From Rivularia sp. T60_A2020_040 (GTDB lineage: Bacteria; Cyanobacteriota; Cyanobacteriia; Cyanobacteriales; Nostocaceae), in NCBI GenBank assembly GCA_015272215.1, contig JACYMD010000101.1, positions 1 through 64,000 on the forward strand: a DNA stretch of 64,000 nt. The letters run 5' to 3'. The position numbers and the translations under genes are program-made. The number at the start of each line of letters is the position of its first letter. Position 1 is the stretch's first letter. Below the pieces are notes generated by a model that was not told the DNA's origin, did not search any database, and saw nothing but the letters and a program-made list of their open reading frames with translations. Of this stretch, positions 25,306 through 34,489 are shown piece by piece.

Positions 25306-27045
25306 TTACCCAGCCGCTTCCGCTGCGATCGCCGGATATGATTCGTCGTCATCCCTGGTTTGTGGGGCTCCAGATGTAGCATTACCAAAGGGGTCATCGG
25401 TATGGGATAGAGCTACAACTTCTTTGGCTCTTTTGGTTCCATATTCGTAAGGACCGATAAGTAAAAATGGGTGTGACTCAAAGTTCTCAATTGCTGGTGG
25501 TGAACTGGTCATCCACTCCAACGTTAAGGAATCCCAAGGATTGTTATTGGCTTTTTTCCCAGCCCTCCAACTCCAAAGCACGTTGATGATGAAAGGTATT
25601 GTAGAAACCGCCAAAATGTAGGAACCGTAGGTACAAATTTCATTGATAGCGGCAAATTTCGGGTCATATTGAGCAATACGACGATTCATACCCATCAAAC
25701 CCAACTTGTGCATCGGTAAGAAAGTCATGTTCATCCCGACGATTGTTAAAGCAAAATGAATCCGACCCAAAGTTTCATTAACCATGCGTCCGGTAATTTT
25801 GGGGAACCAGTGGTAGTAACCGGCAAAAATTCCCAGTACCGAACCACCGAATAACACATAGTGCAAATGGGCAACTACAAAATAAGTATCATGGACGTGG
25901 ATATCAAAAGGTACAGCCGCCAACATTACGCCACTGATACCGCCAATTACGAAAATACCCAAAAATCCCATTGCAAAAAGCATCGCGCTATTTAAACGGA
26001 TTTTTCCACCCCACATTGTCGCCAACCAACTAAATATTTTGATACCAGTAGGTACGGCAATAATCATGGTAGTAATCATGAAAAACATCCGCAACCAACC
26101 AGGAATACCGCTGGTAAACATATGGTGCGCCCAAACAATCAAACCCAAAAAACTAATTGCTAAAGAAGAATAGGCGATCGCCTTATAACCAAAAATCGGT
26201 TTACGGGAGTGAGTGGGTATTACTTCCGAAATTACCCCAAAGAAAGGCAAAATCATAATGTAAACCGCAGGGTGTGAGTAAAACCAGAACATATGCTGGT
26301 ATACTACCGGATCACCACCACCAGAAGGGTTAAAAAATGCGGTTCCGGCAATTAAGTCAAAAGAAAGTAAAATTAGTGCGCCTGCTAACACTGGAGTTGA
26401 AATTAAAACCAGGGCTGAGGTAGCCAACATTGCCCAACAAAACAGCGGTAATTGGTAAAAACCGATGCCTGGAGCGCGCATTTTTAACAAAGTCACCAAA
26501 AAATTGATGGCACCCAAAATCGACGAAGTACCCAGCAGCAGGATACTAATAATCCAAATTGCTTCACCAACTTGTCCAGTAACTAAACTCAACGGAGGAT
26601 AAGAAGTCCAACCCGCATCCGGTGCATCACCAACAATCAAACTGCTGATTAATAACACCCCAGAAGGAGGAACCATCCAAAAAGCCAGAGCATTTAGTTT
26701 GGGAAAAGCCATATCTTCAGCCCCAATCATCAAGGGAATCAGATAATTAGCAAAACCCGCACCTGCTGGCACAATCCACAGAAAAATCATGATTGTCGCG
26801 TGCAGCGTAAACAAACCATTGTAAAGTTCGGGACTTACAAAGTCTGAAGCAGGAGTTCGCAATTCCGTGCGAACCAAATCCGCCATTACACCACCGATAC
26901 AGTAAAAAATGAATGTAGTAACTAAGTACTGAATTCCAATTACCTTATGGTCAGTATTAAAAGTAAAATACTCCCACCATTTCCTTTGACGATGTTGTGA
27001 AGTATCAGCCTGATGGCTGGTTTGTTCCAACTGTGTTTGTGTCAT
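25306..27045 (-). CDS. ctaD: Cytochrome c oxidase subunit I
   Basis: The 579-residue catalytic subunit of the heme-copper oxidase, reducing O2 to water and pumping protons across the thylakoid or plasma membrane. It has twelve spans with heme ligands in LHATIMIFLWIVPAG, the CuB/cross-link motif WFYSHPAVYIMILP, the HHMFTSG pair, and the heme a3 and heme a ligands in HDTYFVVAHLHYVLFGG. These motifs identify an A-type oxidase. The C-terminal tail of about 60 residues is polar. It lies between ctaC (upstream) and ctaE. Confidence 0.98.
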   Translation of the reverse strand: MTQTQLEQTSHQADTSQHRQRKWWEYFTFNTDHKVIGIQYLVTTFIFYCIGGVMADLVRTELRTPASDFVSPELYNGLFTLHATIMIFLWIVPAGAGFANYLIPLMIGAEDMAFPKLNALAFWMVPPSGVLLISSLIVGDAPDAGWTSYPPLSLVTGQVGEAIWIISILLLGTSSILGAINFLVTLLKMRAPGIGFYQLPLFCWAMLATSALVLISTPVLAGALILLSFDLIAGTAFFNPSGGGDPVVYQHMFWFYSHPAVYIMILPFFGVISEVIPTHSRKPIFGYKAIAYSSLAISFLGLIVWAHHMFTSGIPGWLRMFFMITTMIIAVPTGIKIFSWLATMWGGKIRLNSAMLFAMGFLGIFVIGGISGVMLAAVPFDIHVHDTYFVVAHLHYVLFGGSVLGIFAGYYHWFPKITGRMVNETLGRIHFALTIVGMNMTFLPMHKLGLMGMNRRIAQYDPKFAAINEICTYGSYILAVSTIPFIINVLWSWRAGKKANNNPWDSLTLEWMTSSPPAIENFESHPFLLIGPYEYGTKRAKEVVALSHTDDPFGNATSGAPQTRDDDESYPAIAAEAAG

Positions 27046-27117
27046 AAAAATTCTTTATTGTTTAAGAATTGATAGTTGTTGGTTGATAGTTGTTGGTTGT
27101 TGATTGTTGGTTGTTTA

Positions 27118-27177
27118 TCAACTGTCAACTGTCAACTGTCAACTGTCCACTGTCAACTGTCCACTGTCCACCATCCA
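27118..27177. repeat. CAACTGT heptanucleotide array between ctaC and ctaD
   Basis: About seven CAACTGT/CCACTGT units in tandem, ending at the ctaC stop. Preceding bases (27065-27115) are degenerate GTTGATTGTTG units. The same array type occurs at about 28336-28362, 29556-29586, 47697-47727 and 56597-56626. Confidence 0.8.
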
Positions 27178-28194
27178 CTACTTGTGAATTTGATGCAACA
27201 TTTCTGATGAAATTCCCATTTCATTGGTGTAGGGAGCAAGAAATTCATCTGCTGATTTTTCTTGTGGATTAATCGCAACTGCTCGATTGAATGTTTCTTT
27301 GCTGGCAACTTGCTGTTCTTTCACCCAATTATCAAATTCTTGTGGTGTTTGAACAACAACTGTGCTATTCATAGCACCATGATAGGGACCACAAAGTTCG
27401 GCGCAAATTAGTTTGTAATCACCTGCTTTTCGGGGTGTAAAACGAAGTTGTGTTTGTCTACCGGGAATTATGTCTTGCTTAAGACGAAATTCTGGCACCC
27501 AGAAAGCATGAATTACATCATTCGCAGCCATATCAAGTAAAACTTCTTGACCGATGGGAAGGTGTAATTCTCCAGAAAAAACACCACTGTCAGGATAGTT
27601 AAACAGGAAAGCATACTGCAAACCAGTCACTTTTACCACCAAATCAGGTTCTGTGCCTTCATTTTCAGGAGTAGCCCCCAAACTAGGAGAAACTATACCC
27701 ATTTCGGGAGCATTTTCTTTTTGAGGCAATTGGTCGATATTTCTAATTTCTGAAGAATCGTCCAAAGTTGCTGCAATCGCTGCCCCAGGCATTGATGTGG
27801 CTTGTGGTGTCATCGGAGATTCATGAGCGGCATGGGGGTTAAACCCGCCCATTTCGTTGTATATATCAAAGCTGTACACAGAAATACCGAAAACAATGAT
27901 CGCTGGTATTGCAGTCCAGAAAATTTCTAACGGTACATTCCCATGAACAGGTTCACCATCCGTATCATCACCTTTGCGACGACGGTATCTGATGGCACTA
28001 AAAATCAAAATTCCTTCAACGATGAGAAATATCCCCACAGAAACAGTCATCATCGTATTGAACAAGCCATCTACTAAAAAGGCTTCATCTGAAGCTGCCG
28101 TAGGTAGTAGACCATGATTTTGACCGAACCAAAGACTCGTTAGTGTCAGCAAAACACCAATTAATAACGTCCAGATTGTACTTGGAATATTCAC
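27178..28194 (-). CDS. ctaC: Cytochrome c oxidase subunit II
   Basis: Subunit II accepts electrons from cytochrome c or plastocyanin through a binuclear CuA centre. The 338-residue protein has membrane spans at about 6-24 and 48-68, a further hydrophobic segment at 92-110, a 65-residue acidic, Pro/Ala-rich insert (117-183), then the cupredoxin domain with CuA ligands His229, Cys264, Glu266, Cys268, His272 and Met275 (CAELCGPYHGAM). The start is GTG at 28194. First gene of the cox cluster, divergent from ctaA. Confidence 0.97.
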   Translation of the reverse strand: MNIPSTIWTLLIGVLLTLTSLWFGQNHGLLPTAASDEAFLVDGLFNTMMTVSVGIFLIVEGILIFSAIRYRRRKGDDTDGEPVHGNVPLEIFWTAIPAIIVFGISVYSFDIYNEMGGFNPHAAHESPMTPQATSMPGAAIAATLDDSSEIRNIDQLPQKENAPEMGIVSPSLGATPENEGTEPDLVVKVTGLQYAFLFNYPDSGVFSGELHLPIGQEVLLDMAANDVIHAFWVPEFRLKQDIIPGRQTQLRFTPRKAGDYKLICAELCGPYHGAMNSTVVVQTPQEFDNWVKEQQVASKETFNRAVAINPQEKSADEFLAPYTNEMGISSEMLHQIHK

Positions 28195-28541
28195 GGTTGA
28201 TAATAGTTAACGGCTTTACTAGATTATTTAGAACTACTCACATACTAAGTTAGTTCACGCTACTGGCATTGGGTGTAATAAGTAAAAATCTTTATTATTT
28301 TTTATGGTAGTAGATGGTGGATGGTGGTTAGTTGTCCACTGTCAACTGTCCACTGTCAACTGCTCACAACCTAAAAAATCTCTAAAGCTTTCGCTCATAT
28401 CCCTATTTTCGATCAAGAGTATAAGTGTAAAAGACTTCTGTCCAAATTTATCGTTTGCGCTAGTGTGGAGATGAATTGTTATTGATTCAGTTATAGAAAT
28501 TTCGTAGCTCGGGTTTTCGGGCATAAGAAAAGGTAAAGTTG
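28195..28541. promoter_or_regulatory. Divergent ctaC / ctaA intergenic region
   Basis: 347 bases that must hold the promoters for the minus-strand cox operon and the plus-strand heme A genes. A CAACTGT-type heptad tract (28333-28362) lies in the middle. A minus-strand open frame across 28342-28674 overlaps ctaA and is not credible as a gene. I cannot point to defined -10/-35 or NtcA boxes. Confidence 0.5.
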
Positions 28542-29516
28542 ATGAGTCAATTTGTTTTAGAACCACAAAACCAAGTTGCAACGACACAGCAACAACTACC
28601 AAAAGACCGAATTCGCAAGCTTGTATGGAAAATGGCGATCGCGACTTTGATTTTAATGGCGATAGGTAGCGCAACCCGTGTCATGAATGCTGGACTCGCT
28701 TGTCCCGATTGGCCGCTTTGTTATGGGGAACTTGTACCCACCAAACAAATGAATTTTCAAGTTTTCCTAGAATGGTTTCATCGATTGGATGCATCTTTGA
28801 TTGGTGTTAGCGCTATAGTTCTAGTCACTATGTCTTGGTGGAGTCGTCGTTCCTTACCTAAATGGCTACCTTGGGCTTCTACTTTTGCCCTATTTTTAAT
28901 CGCCTTCCAGGGCATTTTGGGAGGACTCACCGTCACTCAACTTTTGCGGTTTGATATCGTTACCGCTCATTTAGGAACAGCATTGTTCTTCTTCATAACT
29001 TTGCTGGTTATCGGTACGGCACTTACACCTTACAAAGCCACAGGAACAGTTGGTAAGCTACCTGTAATATCTTTAATTGCTAGCGTTTTGGTTTATTTAC
29101 AAAGTTTATTAGGTGCCTTAGTCGGTTCTCGCTGGGCATTACATCAATGCTTTACAGGGTATCAACTTTGTAACGTCATGTATACTCATATTTTCGGATT
29201 GGTACCGCCAACTTTGGCAATATTATCCTTGGTATTCATATCGCGGCGCACACCAGCACTACATCCAGCTTTACGAAAACTGGCAAATTATGCAGGTGGG
29301 TTATTAATTTTACAGATTATCTTAGGATTCGCGACCTATCGCTTACACCTACAAGTAGAACTTCTAACCGTTACTCATCAATTGATTGGAGCTTCTTTAC
29401 TAGGTACCTTAGTTGCTTTTACAGTTCTTGCAGTACGCGATTGGATGGATACTCGTAGTATTTCAGGTTACAAACAAGAACTGAATTCATCTGCTACAAG
29501 TGAACAAACAATATAA
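28542..29516 (+). CDS. ctaA: Heme A synthase (COX15/CtaA)
   Basis: The enzyme hydroxylates the C8 methyl of heme O to give heme A for the neighbouring oxidase. The 324-residue protein has eight membrane spans in two four-helix halves, with conserved heme-ligand histidines in EWFHRLDAS and TAHLGTALFF (first half), and THIFGLV and THQLIGASLLG (second half), and the N-terminal NAGLACPDWPLC signature with paired Cys. I take the ATG at 28542 over a TTG one codon upstream. ctaB follows 146 bases later. Confidence 0.96.
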   Translation: MSQFVLEPQNQVATTQQQLPKDRIRKLVWKMAIATLILMAIGSATRVMNAGLACPDWPLCYGELVPTKQMNFQVFLEWFHRLDASLIGVSAIVLVTMSWWSRRSLPKWLPWASTFALFLIAFQGILGGLTVTQLLRFDIVTAHLGTALFFFITLLVIGTALTPYKATGTVGKLPVISLIASVLVYLQSLLGALVGSRWALHQCFTGYQLCNVMYTHIFGLVPPTLAILSLVFISRRTPALHPALRKLANYAGGLLILQIILGFATYRLHLQVELLTVTHQLIGASLLGTLVAFTVLAVRDWMDTRSISGYKQELNSSATSEQTI

Positions 29517-29662
29517 GTTAGGAGTTACTAGATAGTGGTTGGTGGTTGGTGGTTAGTTGTCAACTGTCAACTGTCAACTGTCAACTGATTTGTTCGATGC
29601 TAACAGCTTGCAAAGGCAAGAACAGCATATAAATTGTTAAAAAATAAGGAACCATTACCAAA

Positions 29663-30619
29663 ATGATTGAGACAAATGTCTCTCGTCACCACTCTACATT
29701 TTTACAGGTTATTCAAAGTTACTACCAGCTAACTAAACCTCGGATTATCCCTCTGTTGCTAATTACCACTGCTGGAAGTATGTGGATAGCTGCTTCTGGA
29801 GAAGTAGACCCTATATTGTTATTGGTTACTCTAACTGGTGGTACTTTAGCCGCTGCTAGCGCCCAGACAATCAACTGTATTTACGATCGCGATATTGATT
29901 ATGACATGGAGCGTACCCGCCATCGTCCTATTCCTTCTGGTAGAGTACAACCCCGCGACGCTTTGATTTTTGCGGTTGTTTTAGGTGTAATTTCTTTCGC
30001 ACTACTAAGTATTTTTGCTAACTTACTAGCTGCTTTATTAGCGATGTCTGGGATTGTTTTTTACCTGTTAATCTACACCCATTGGCTGAAGCGCAACAGC
30101 ACTCAAAATATCGTTATTGGGGGAGCCGCAGGAGCAATTCCGGCATTAGTTGGCTGGGCAGCGGTAACAGGTACTTTAAGTCCAACTGCATGGTTAATAT
30201 TTGGTATTGTCTTTCTTTGGACTCCACCACATTTTTGGTCTCTAGCTTTAATGATTAGAGATGATTACGCAAAAGTCGGGGTACCAATGTTACCAGTAGT
30301 TGCAGGTGAAGAAGCAACGGTTTGGCAAATTTGGTGGTACACCCTTGTAACAGTCGCAGCAACGTTTTTACTAGTTTATCCCTTGCATTCAGTAGGAATT
30401 ATTTACGCTACTATTGCCTTGTGTTTGGGAGCAGTATTTATTCGTAAAGCGTGGCAATTATTACAAAATCCTCAAGATCGTAGTTTAGCTAAAGGGATGT
30501 TTCTTTATTCCATTTCTTACATGATGTTATTGTGTTTGGGTATGGTAATTGATAGTTTACCCATCAGCCATCGTATTGTAAGTTTTGTTGGTGATAAGTT
30601 ACATTTATTAGTTGGTTGA
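29663..30619 (+). CDS. ctaB: Protoheme IX farnesyltransferase (heme O synthase)
   Basis: A 318-residue UbiA-superfamily prenyltransferase that adds a farnesyl group to heme B, the step before CtaA. The two Asp-rich/prenyl-binding regions are visible: [19 protein letters not shown] (near residues 73-91) and [12 protein letters not shown] (near 200-211). About nine membrane spans follow from the hydrophobicity. A CAACTGT heptad array lies between ctaA and ctaB, and a strong terminator follows at 30645. Confidence 0.96.
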   Translation: MIETNVSRHHSTFLQVIQSYYQLTKPRIIPLLLITTAGSMWIAASGEVDPILLLVTLTGGTLAAASAQTINCIYDRDIDYDMERTRHRPIPSGRVQPRDALIFAVVLGVISFALLSIFANLLAALLAMSGIVFYLLIYTHWLKRNSTQNIVIGGAAGAIPALVGWAAVTGTLSPTAWLIFGIVFLWTPPHFWSLALMIRDDYAKVGVPMLPVVAGEEATVWQIWWYTLVTVAATFLLVYPLHSVGIIYATIALCLGAVFIRKAWQLLQNPQDRSLAKGMFLYSISYMMLLCLGMVIDSLPISHRIVSFVGDKLHLLVG

Positions 30620-30644
30620 GAGTTGCTTGGATTTAAATTTTAGA

Positions 30645-30674
30645 AACCGGGTTTGTTCGCAAGCCCGGTTTTTT
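30645..30674 (+). terminator. Rho-independent terminator after ctaB
   Basis: An 11-base stem AACCGGGTTTG / CAAGCCCGGTT (one G-T pair) closes a TTCG tetraloop and runs into TTTTTT. It begins 26 bases after the ctaB stop codon. This is the clearest terminator in the window. Confidence 0.93.
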
Positions 30675-30779
30675 GCATGGGGAAGATTTCCGATTGATTC
30701 ATAAGCACCTGACACTGCAAGTCCTAGACTAAAAGCATAAATCCATTAAAATGCACTGAGAATTTAGCGAAAAATGTAA

Positions 30780-30908
30780 TATAGCAAATTTCAGTTGAGT
30801 CCAATACACTAAAACCTCACCCCCTTCCCCTCTCCTTGATAAGGGAGAGGGGTGGCTAAGAGAGGGGTGAGGTAAAATTTGTATTCCACTCAAGTGAAAA
30901 CCGCTATA
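30780..30908. mobile_element. 129-base MITE-like element, copy 1
   Basis: Imperfect terminal inverted repeats of about 29 bases: left TATAGCAAATTTCAGTTGAG, right (read on the other strand) TATAGCGGTTTTCACTTGAG. Inside is a CCTCACCC...GGGTGAGG hairpin. It is present in inverted orientation at 32573-32702, so the two copies bracket psb28 and moaB. It lies in a 717-base gene-free stretch (30620-31336) which otherwise holds the ctaB terminator, an inverted remnant of the 157-base repeat (30709-30762) and copy B of that repeat. Confidence 0.82.
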
Positions 30909-31081
30909 TTAGTGTTGGTTTTCAATCCAAAATTTCAAATCACATTTAAACTCACAAAGATTCTGCGATTTTGCCAGTACTTGATGATATTTACTTTACT
31001 GTTAACAGAGCTTGGCGTTAGCCATATTAAGTAATTAATGATATTTATTTACCATATTTATTTACCTTTACATCAGATATC

Positions 31082-31238
31082 GCAACCCACGCATAATTAA
31101 TTACATAATAAAAATACCAAGAAAAATATTACTAACATAAAAATGTAATATTTTTAGTTCATTTTAATGGACTTGTGTTATCAGACTGGGACTTGCAGTC
31201 CCAGGTGGGTAAGAACGAAGTCAAACAATTAGTAATTA
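31082..31238. repeat. 157-base dispersed repeat, copy B
   Basis: Collinear with 19595-19751 and ending about 100 bases ahead of psb28. The hairpin CTGGGACTTGCAGTCCCAG (31186-31204) is identical in both copies, while flanking bases differ at scattered positions. No reading frame is shared. Confidence 0.8.
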
Positions 31239-31336
31239 TAAAGAAGTTTAAAATGGCTACTTTAATATTACACCTTGGTTCTAAATGATGAGATAATCAT
31301 TGTTTAACCATTACAAAATTTTAGACTACACGCATC

Positions 31337-31672
31337 ATGGCAACAATACAATTTTCCAGAGGTGTCAACGAAGAAGTTATTCCAGAAGTGCGTTTAACAC
31401 GTTCGCGTAGTGGAGATAGCGGTACTGCAACGTTTATTTTTACAAATCCGAAAATTTTAGATGAAGGAAGCACGGATGAAATTACTGGAATGTACATGGT
31501 TGACGAAGAAGGAGAAATCGTTACCCGTGAAGTTAAAGGTAAATTTATCAACGGTAAAGCAGAAGCCTTAGAAGCAATTTACTTAATGAAATCTGCTGAG
31601 GAATGGGAGCGTTTTATGCGGTTTATGGAACGCTATGCTCAAAAAAATGACCTGGGATTAGAAAAATCGTAA
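31337..31672 (+). CDS. psb28: Photosystem II assembly protein Psb28
   Basis: A 111-residue soluble protein, the usual Psb28 length. It associates transiently with photosystem II assembly intermediates (the CP43-free RC47 complex) and protects them, and is also linked to chlorophyll protein synthesis. The sequence shows the family's [20 protein letters not shown] at the N terminus and the acidic [10 protein letters not shown] segment with a C-terminal helix [15 protein letters not shown]. It is flanked by repeats on both sides and stands alone. Confidence 0.97.
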   Translation: MATIQFSRGVNEEVIPEVRLTRSRSGDSGTATFIFTNPKILDEGSTDEITGMYMVDEEGEIVTREVKGKFINGKAEALEAIYLMKSAEEWERFMRFMERYAQKNDLGLEKS

Positions 31673-31696
31673 GATGGAGCCCTACCCACAATCATC

Positions 31697-31812
31697 AGAA
31701 GTCGGGTTTTTAAGATAAATATCTGTAACATAACAGAAGTATTATAAAAACCCGACTTCTCACCTCACCCAATCATTAGAAGTCGGGTTTTTAAGATAAA
31801 TACCTGTAATAT
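31697..31812. repeat. AGAAGTCGGGTTTTT element, one full and one half copy
   Basis: A full element with perfect 15-base arms (31697-31711 and 31746-31760) is followed by a second left arm (31778-31792) with its core AAGATAAATACCTGTAATAT, which runs to the base before the moaB start codon. The second copy has no right arm. The 5 prime leader of moaB is therefore made of the repeat. Confidence 0.85.
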
Positions 31813-32322
31813 ATGTCGCATTCACCTCACCCAGATTCAAATTATCATCATCAAACTGTTAATTGTGCAGTTGTTACTGTCAGCGATACTCGTACTATCG
31901 AAACCGATAAAAGCGGTGCAATAATTCAGCAATTACTCACAGATAATAATCACAAAGTAGCCGATTACAAAATTATTAAAGACGAACCAACACAGATTCA
32001 AGAATATTTAAAATCATTAACTGAAAATAAACAGTTAAATGCTGTAATTTTCAATGGTGGTACTGGTATTGCACCGAGAGATACCACCTACGATGCAATC
32101 GAAAAGTTACTTGACAAAACCTTACCTGGTTTTGGTGAAATATTTCGCTATTTGAGCTACCAAGAAATAGGTTCCAGAGCAATCGCTTCTCGTGCTGTTG
32201 CTGGTATTTATCAACAGAAATTAATATTTTCTCTTCCCGGTTCTAGCAATGCTGTAGAATTAGCAATGAAAAAGTTGATAGTACCCGAATTAATTCATTT
32301 AGTTGGACAGATTAAAAGTTAG
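31813..32322 (+). CDS. moaB: Molybdenum cofactor biosynthesis protein B (MoaB/Mog family)
   Basis: A 169-residue MoCF-binding-domain protein. VTVSDTRTIETDKSG (residues about 21-35) and the nucleotide/pterin-binding FNGGTGIAPRDTTYDAI (80-96), then GSRAIASRAVAG and FSLPGSSNAVELAM, are those of MoaB/MogA, which adenylate or bind molybdopterin during molybdenum cofactor synthesis. Cyanobacterial nitrate reductase needs this cofactor. No other moa genes are adjacent. The ATG directly abuts a half copy of the AGAAGTCGGG repeat, with no separate ribosome binding site. Confidence 0.93.
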   Translation: MSHSPHPDSNYHHQTVNCAVVTVSDTRTIETDKSGAIIQQLLTDNNHKVADYKIIKDEPTQIQEYLKSLTENKQLNAVIFNGGTGIAPRDTTYDAIEKLLDKTLPGFGEIFRYLSYQEIGSRAIASRAVAGIYQQKLIFSLPGSSNAVELAMKKLIVPELIHLVGQIKS

Positions 32323-32495
32323 AAGTTATAGGATTTTAGATTTTGGATTTTAGATTTTGGATTAGAAGAGTTACTCCCTTCCCGGCAGAAGATTAATGAT
32401 TAAAAAACCTTACTAGACGCAGAGTACACAGAGGCAAGAGGTAAAGAGGAATAGGTCATTTTTCAGCGGGATAGGAGTAGTACCACCGGAGTTAG

Positions 32496-32555
32496 AGAAG
32501 TCGGGTTTTTACAATCAATATCCCTAACACCACAAAATTGCCATAAAAACCCGAC
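32496..32555. repeat. AGAAGTCGGGTTTTT element, imperfect copy
   Basis: Left arm AGAAGTCGGGTTTTT (32496-32510) and right arm AAAAACCCGAC (32545-32555); the last four bases of the right arm have changed (ATAT in place of TTCT). It belongs to the 488-base gene-free stretch 32323-32810, which also holds GGATTTTAGATTTT repeats (32331-32366), an AGACGCAGAG repeat (32413), the inverted element at 32573 and the mraY terminator. Confidence 0.75.
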
Positions 32556-32572
32556 ATATTCCCTACGAAAAA

Positions 32573-32702
32573 TATAGCGGTTTTCACTTGGGTGCAATAC
32601 AAATTTTACCTCACCCCGCCCTCCGGGCACCCCTCTCCTAATATACGGAGAGGGGAAGGGGGTGAGGTTTTAGTGTATTGAACTCAACTGAAATTTGCTA
32701 TA
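32573..32702. mobile_element. 130-base MITE-like element, copy 2 (inverted)
   Basis: The reverse complement of the element at 30780-30908 over its whole length, with the same TATAGC ends. Its inner loop (CGCCCTCCGGGCACC) differs from copy 1 (TTGATAAGGG), so the two are not a recent exact duplication. Confidence 0.82.
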
Positions 32703-32733
32703 AAGTATCGGTTTTGTAACTGCTTTAATTGAA

Positions 32734-32764
32734 AAACAATCCTCACTATACGCAAGGATTGTTT
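32734..32764 (-). terminator. Terminator of mraY
   Basis: Perfect 10-base arms AAACAATCCT (32734-32743) and AGGATTGTTT (32755-32764); on the minus strand the second arm runs into TTTTTC. It lies about 45 bases after the mraY stop codon. On the plus strand it could also stop readthrough from moaB. Confidence 0.8.
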
Positions 32765-32810
32765 AAATTAATGCTTCAAATTAAACTTATTCAATTGTGT
32801 TCAAAAAAAC

Positions 32811-33914
32811 CTACATTTTAGTAATTACAAAAGCTACAACAGCTAATATTGCAGCGATAATGTAAAATACGGCAACTACTTGCAATTCAGACCAACCAGA
32901 CAGTTCTAGATGGTGGTGTAAAGGTGCCATTTTGAACAATCGTTTACCTTTACCATCTGGTCCTTTTGTAGCTTTGTAGTAACTTACCTGTGCCATTACT
33001 GAAAGCGTTTCTACAAAGAATATACCGCTCAGGATAAACAGCGCGACCAAAGTATTAGACAACAGGGCAACTGCTGCCATTCCTCCACCTAACGCTAGAG
33101 AACCTGTATCACCCATAAACACCCGTGCTGGGTTGCGGTTGTGCGCTAGAAATCCCACACAAGCACCGCTGAAAGATGCACAAAAAACCATCAATTCGGG
33201 TGAAGCAGGTGAAACAATCGCACCCAATACTAACAATGCGATCGCAGCAGTACCAGCCGCTAAACCATCAACACCGTCAGTTAAATTTGTGGCATTACTT
33301 TCTGCCACCATTACGAAGCCAGATAAAGGCAAAAATAACAACCACCCTAAAGGCAAGGAAAAGCCCAAAGGAAAAGCAATACTTGTAATCGTCAAAGGCT
33401 GACTAATAAATAACCAGCCACAAAAAGCCACTGCGAAACCAACTTGTAAAGCCAGCTTCATTTTAGGTGAAATACCTTTATTCGATTTACGACGAAGAAT
33501 TTGCCAATCGTCAATCCAACCCACAAACCCATAACTTAATGTCAAAGCTGACACCGCAAGAGTTTTGGCAGCAAAACCGGATAAGACACAAGCAACCGCG
33601 ATCGCAACGGGAACAAAGAATATTCCTCCCATTGTAGGGGTACCGGCTTTCTTTAAATGGGCTTGGGGACCATCCTCACGAATAATTTGACCAGCCTTAA
33701 GCCTTTGTAGCCAAGGAACAGCCCAAAAGCCCAATCCAGCAGCAATCAAAGCCGATATCAATAATGGTAGGGTTAAAGAGGTTCCTTGCCAGGGAGAGCG
33801 AGAAGCAACTCCATCTAAAACTAGTGCTGTTGTACCTAGTCCTATACTTAACAAAGAAACCAAACGGATACCACTCAGGTTCAAACCTTGGTTTGGAGAT
33901 AATTTAGCGTCCAC
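32811..33914 (-). CDS. mraY: Phospho-N-acetylmuramoyl-pentapeptide-transferase
   Basis: MraY makes lipid I, the first membrane step of peptidoglycan synthesis. The 367-residue protein has about ten spans. Family features are PTMGGIFFVP (near residue 92), the Asp pair WIDDWQILRRKSNKG, the Asn/Asp region SNATNLTDGVDGLAAG, FMGDTGSLALGG, and the cytosolic HHHLELSGW motif near the C terminus. The start is GTG at 33914. It is not in a dcw-type cluster here, as is normal in cyanobacteria. Confidence 0.97.
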   Translation of the reverse strand: MDAKLSPNQGLNLSGIRLVSLLSIGLGTTALVLDGVASRSPWQGTSLTLPLLISALIAAGLGFWAVPWLQRLKAGQIIREDGPQAHLKKAGTPTMGGIFFVPVAIAVACVLSGFAAKTLAVSALTLSYGFVGWIDDWQILRRKSNKGISPKMKLALQVGFAVAFCGWLFISQPLTITSIAFPLGFSLPLGWLLFLPLSGFVMVAESNATNLTDGVDGLAAGTAAIALLVLGAIVSPASPELMVFCASFSGACVGFLAHNRNPARVFMGDTGSLALGGGMAAVALLSNTLVALFILSGIFFVETLSVMAQVSYYKATKGPDGKGKRLFKMAPLHHHLELSGWSELQVVAVFYIIAAILAVVAFVITKM

Positions 33915-33994
33915 GGAAATTTCCCTTCACTCCACACTAATTAAAAATCACACACACTCAGCACGTTATTTGTGCTAATTTCCGTCCTCACGAG

Positions 33995-34243
33995 CTACTC
34001 TTCATCTGGGATTACATCATCGTCATCGTCATCGTCATCGAACTCGTAATCCCCGACACCTTCCTCAATACCCATCAAGGAATTTATGTCTTGTTCTTGC
34101 TCTTTCACTTGCGGTTCTACTGGATCGCGGGATATTAAACGTCCATTTGCTTGTAACCAGTCCAATAGGGACGGTTCTTGTTTTAATGGAATTACAGATG
34201 CTCTCCGGCTACGGGGAACTTCATATAAAGGAGAATTTAACAT
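33995..34243 (-). CDS. DUF3134-like small acidic protein
   Basis: An 82-residue protein with a basic N-terminal third (YEVPRSRRASVIPLK), then LLDWLQANGRLI and a C terminus of consecutive Asp residues (about 68-76). It agrees with my recollection of the cyanobacterial DUF3134 family, whose function is unknown. The poly-Asp is encoded by GATGAC-type triplets (34019-34040), a microsatellite likely to vary in length. It lies 80 bases upstream of mraY on the same strand and may be co-transcribed. Confidence 0.75.
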   Translation of the reverse strand: MLNSPLYEVPRSRRASVIPLKQEPSLLDWLQANGRLISRDPVEPQVKEQEQDINSLMGIEEGVGDYEFDDDDDDDDVIPDEE

Positions 34244-34489
34244 AGAGACGATAATAAAAAGAGTAAAGAACTAACTTGACATTAAGAGTCTATCACTTGA
34301 TACAGGAGATTTTAGTTATTCATTCAACTATGTTGTTGAGAAACCAGGCTAAAAAACTCCTTCTTTAAGATTGCTTCAGGTTGTAGCTATATATTCCTTA
34401 CATTTCGTTTTTGTATGGAGCTATACACATAAGAATAGGCATCTTTAATTTGGTTTGAATTTGTAAACCTAAATGAGGTTATAGCACGG

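Noticed and set aside
27118-27177. Heptad tandem arrays as possible CRISPR or replication iterons
   Set aside because: Units are 7 bases long without spacers, occur at many places, and no cas, dnaA or rep gene is near. They are the STRR type known in Nostocales.
28342-28674. 110-codon minus-strand frame between ctaC and ctaA
   Set aside because: Overlaps the start of ctaA on the opposite strand and reads through a heptad repeat; it would occupy the divergent promoter region.
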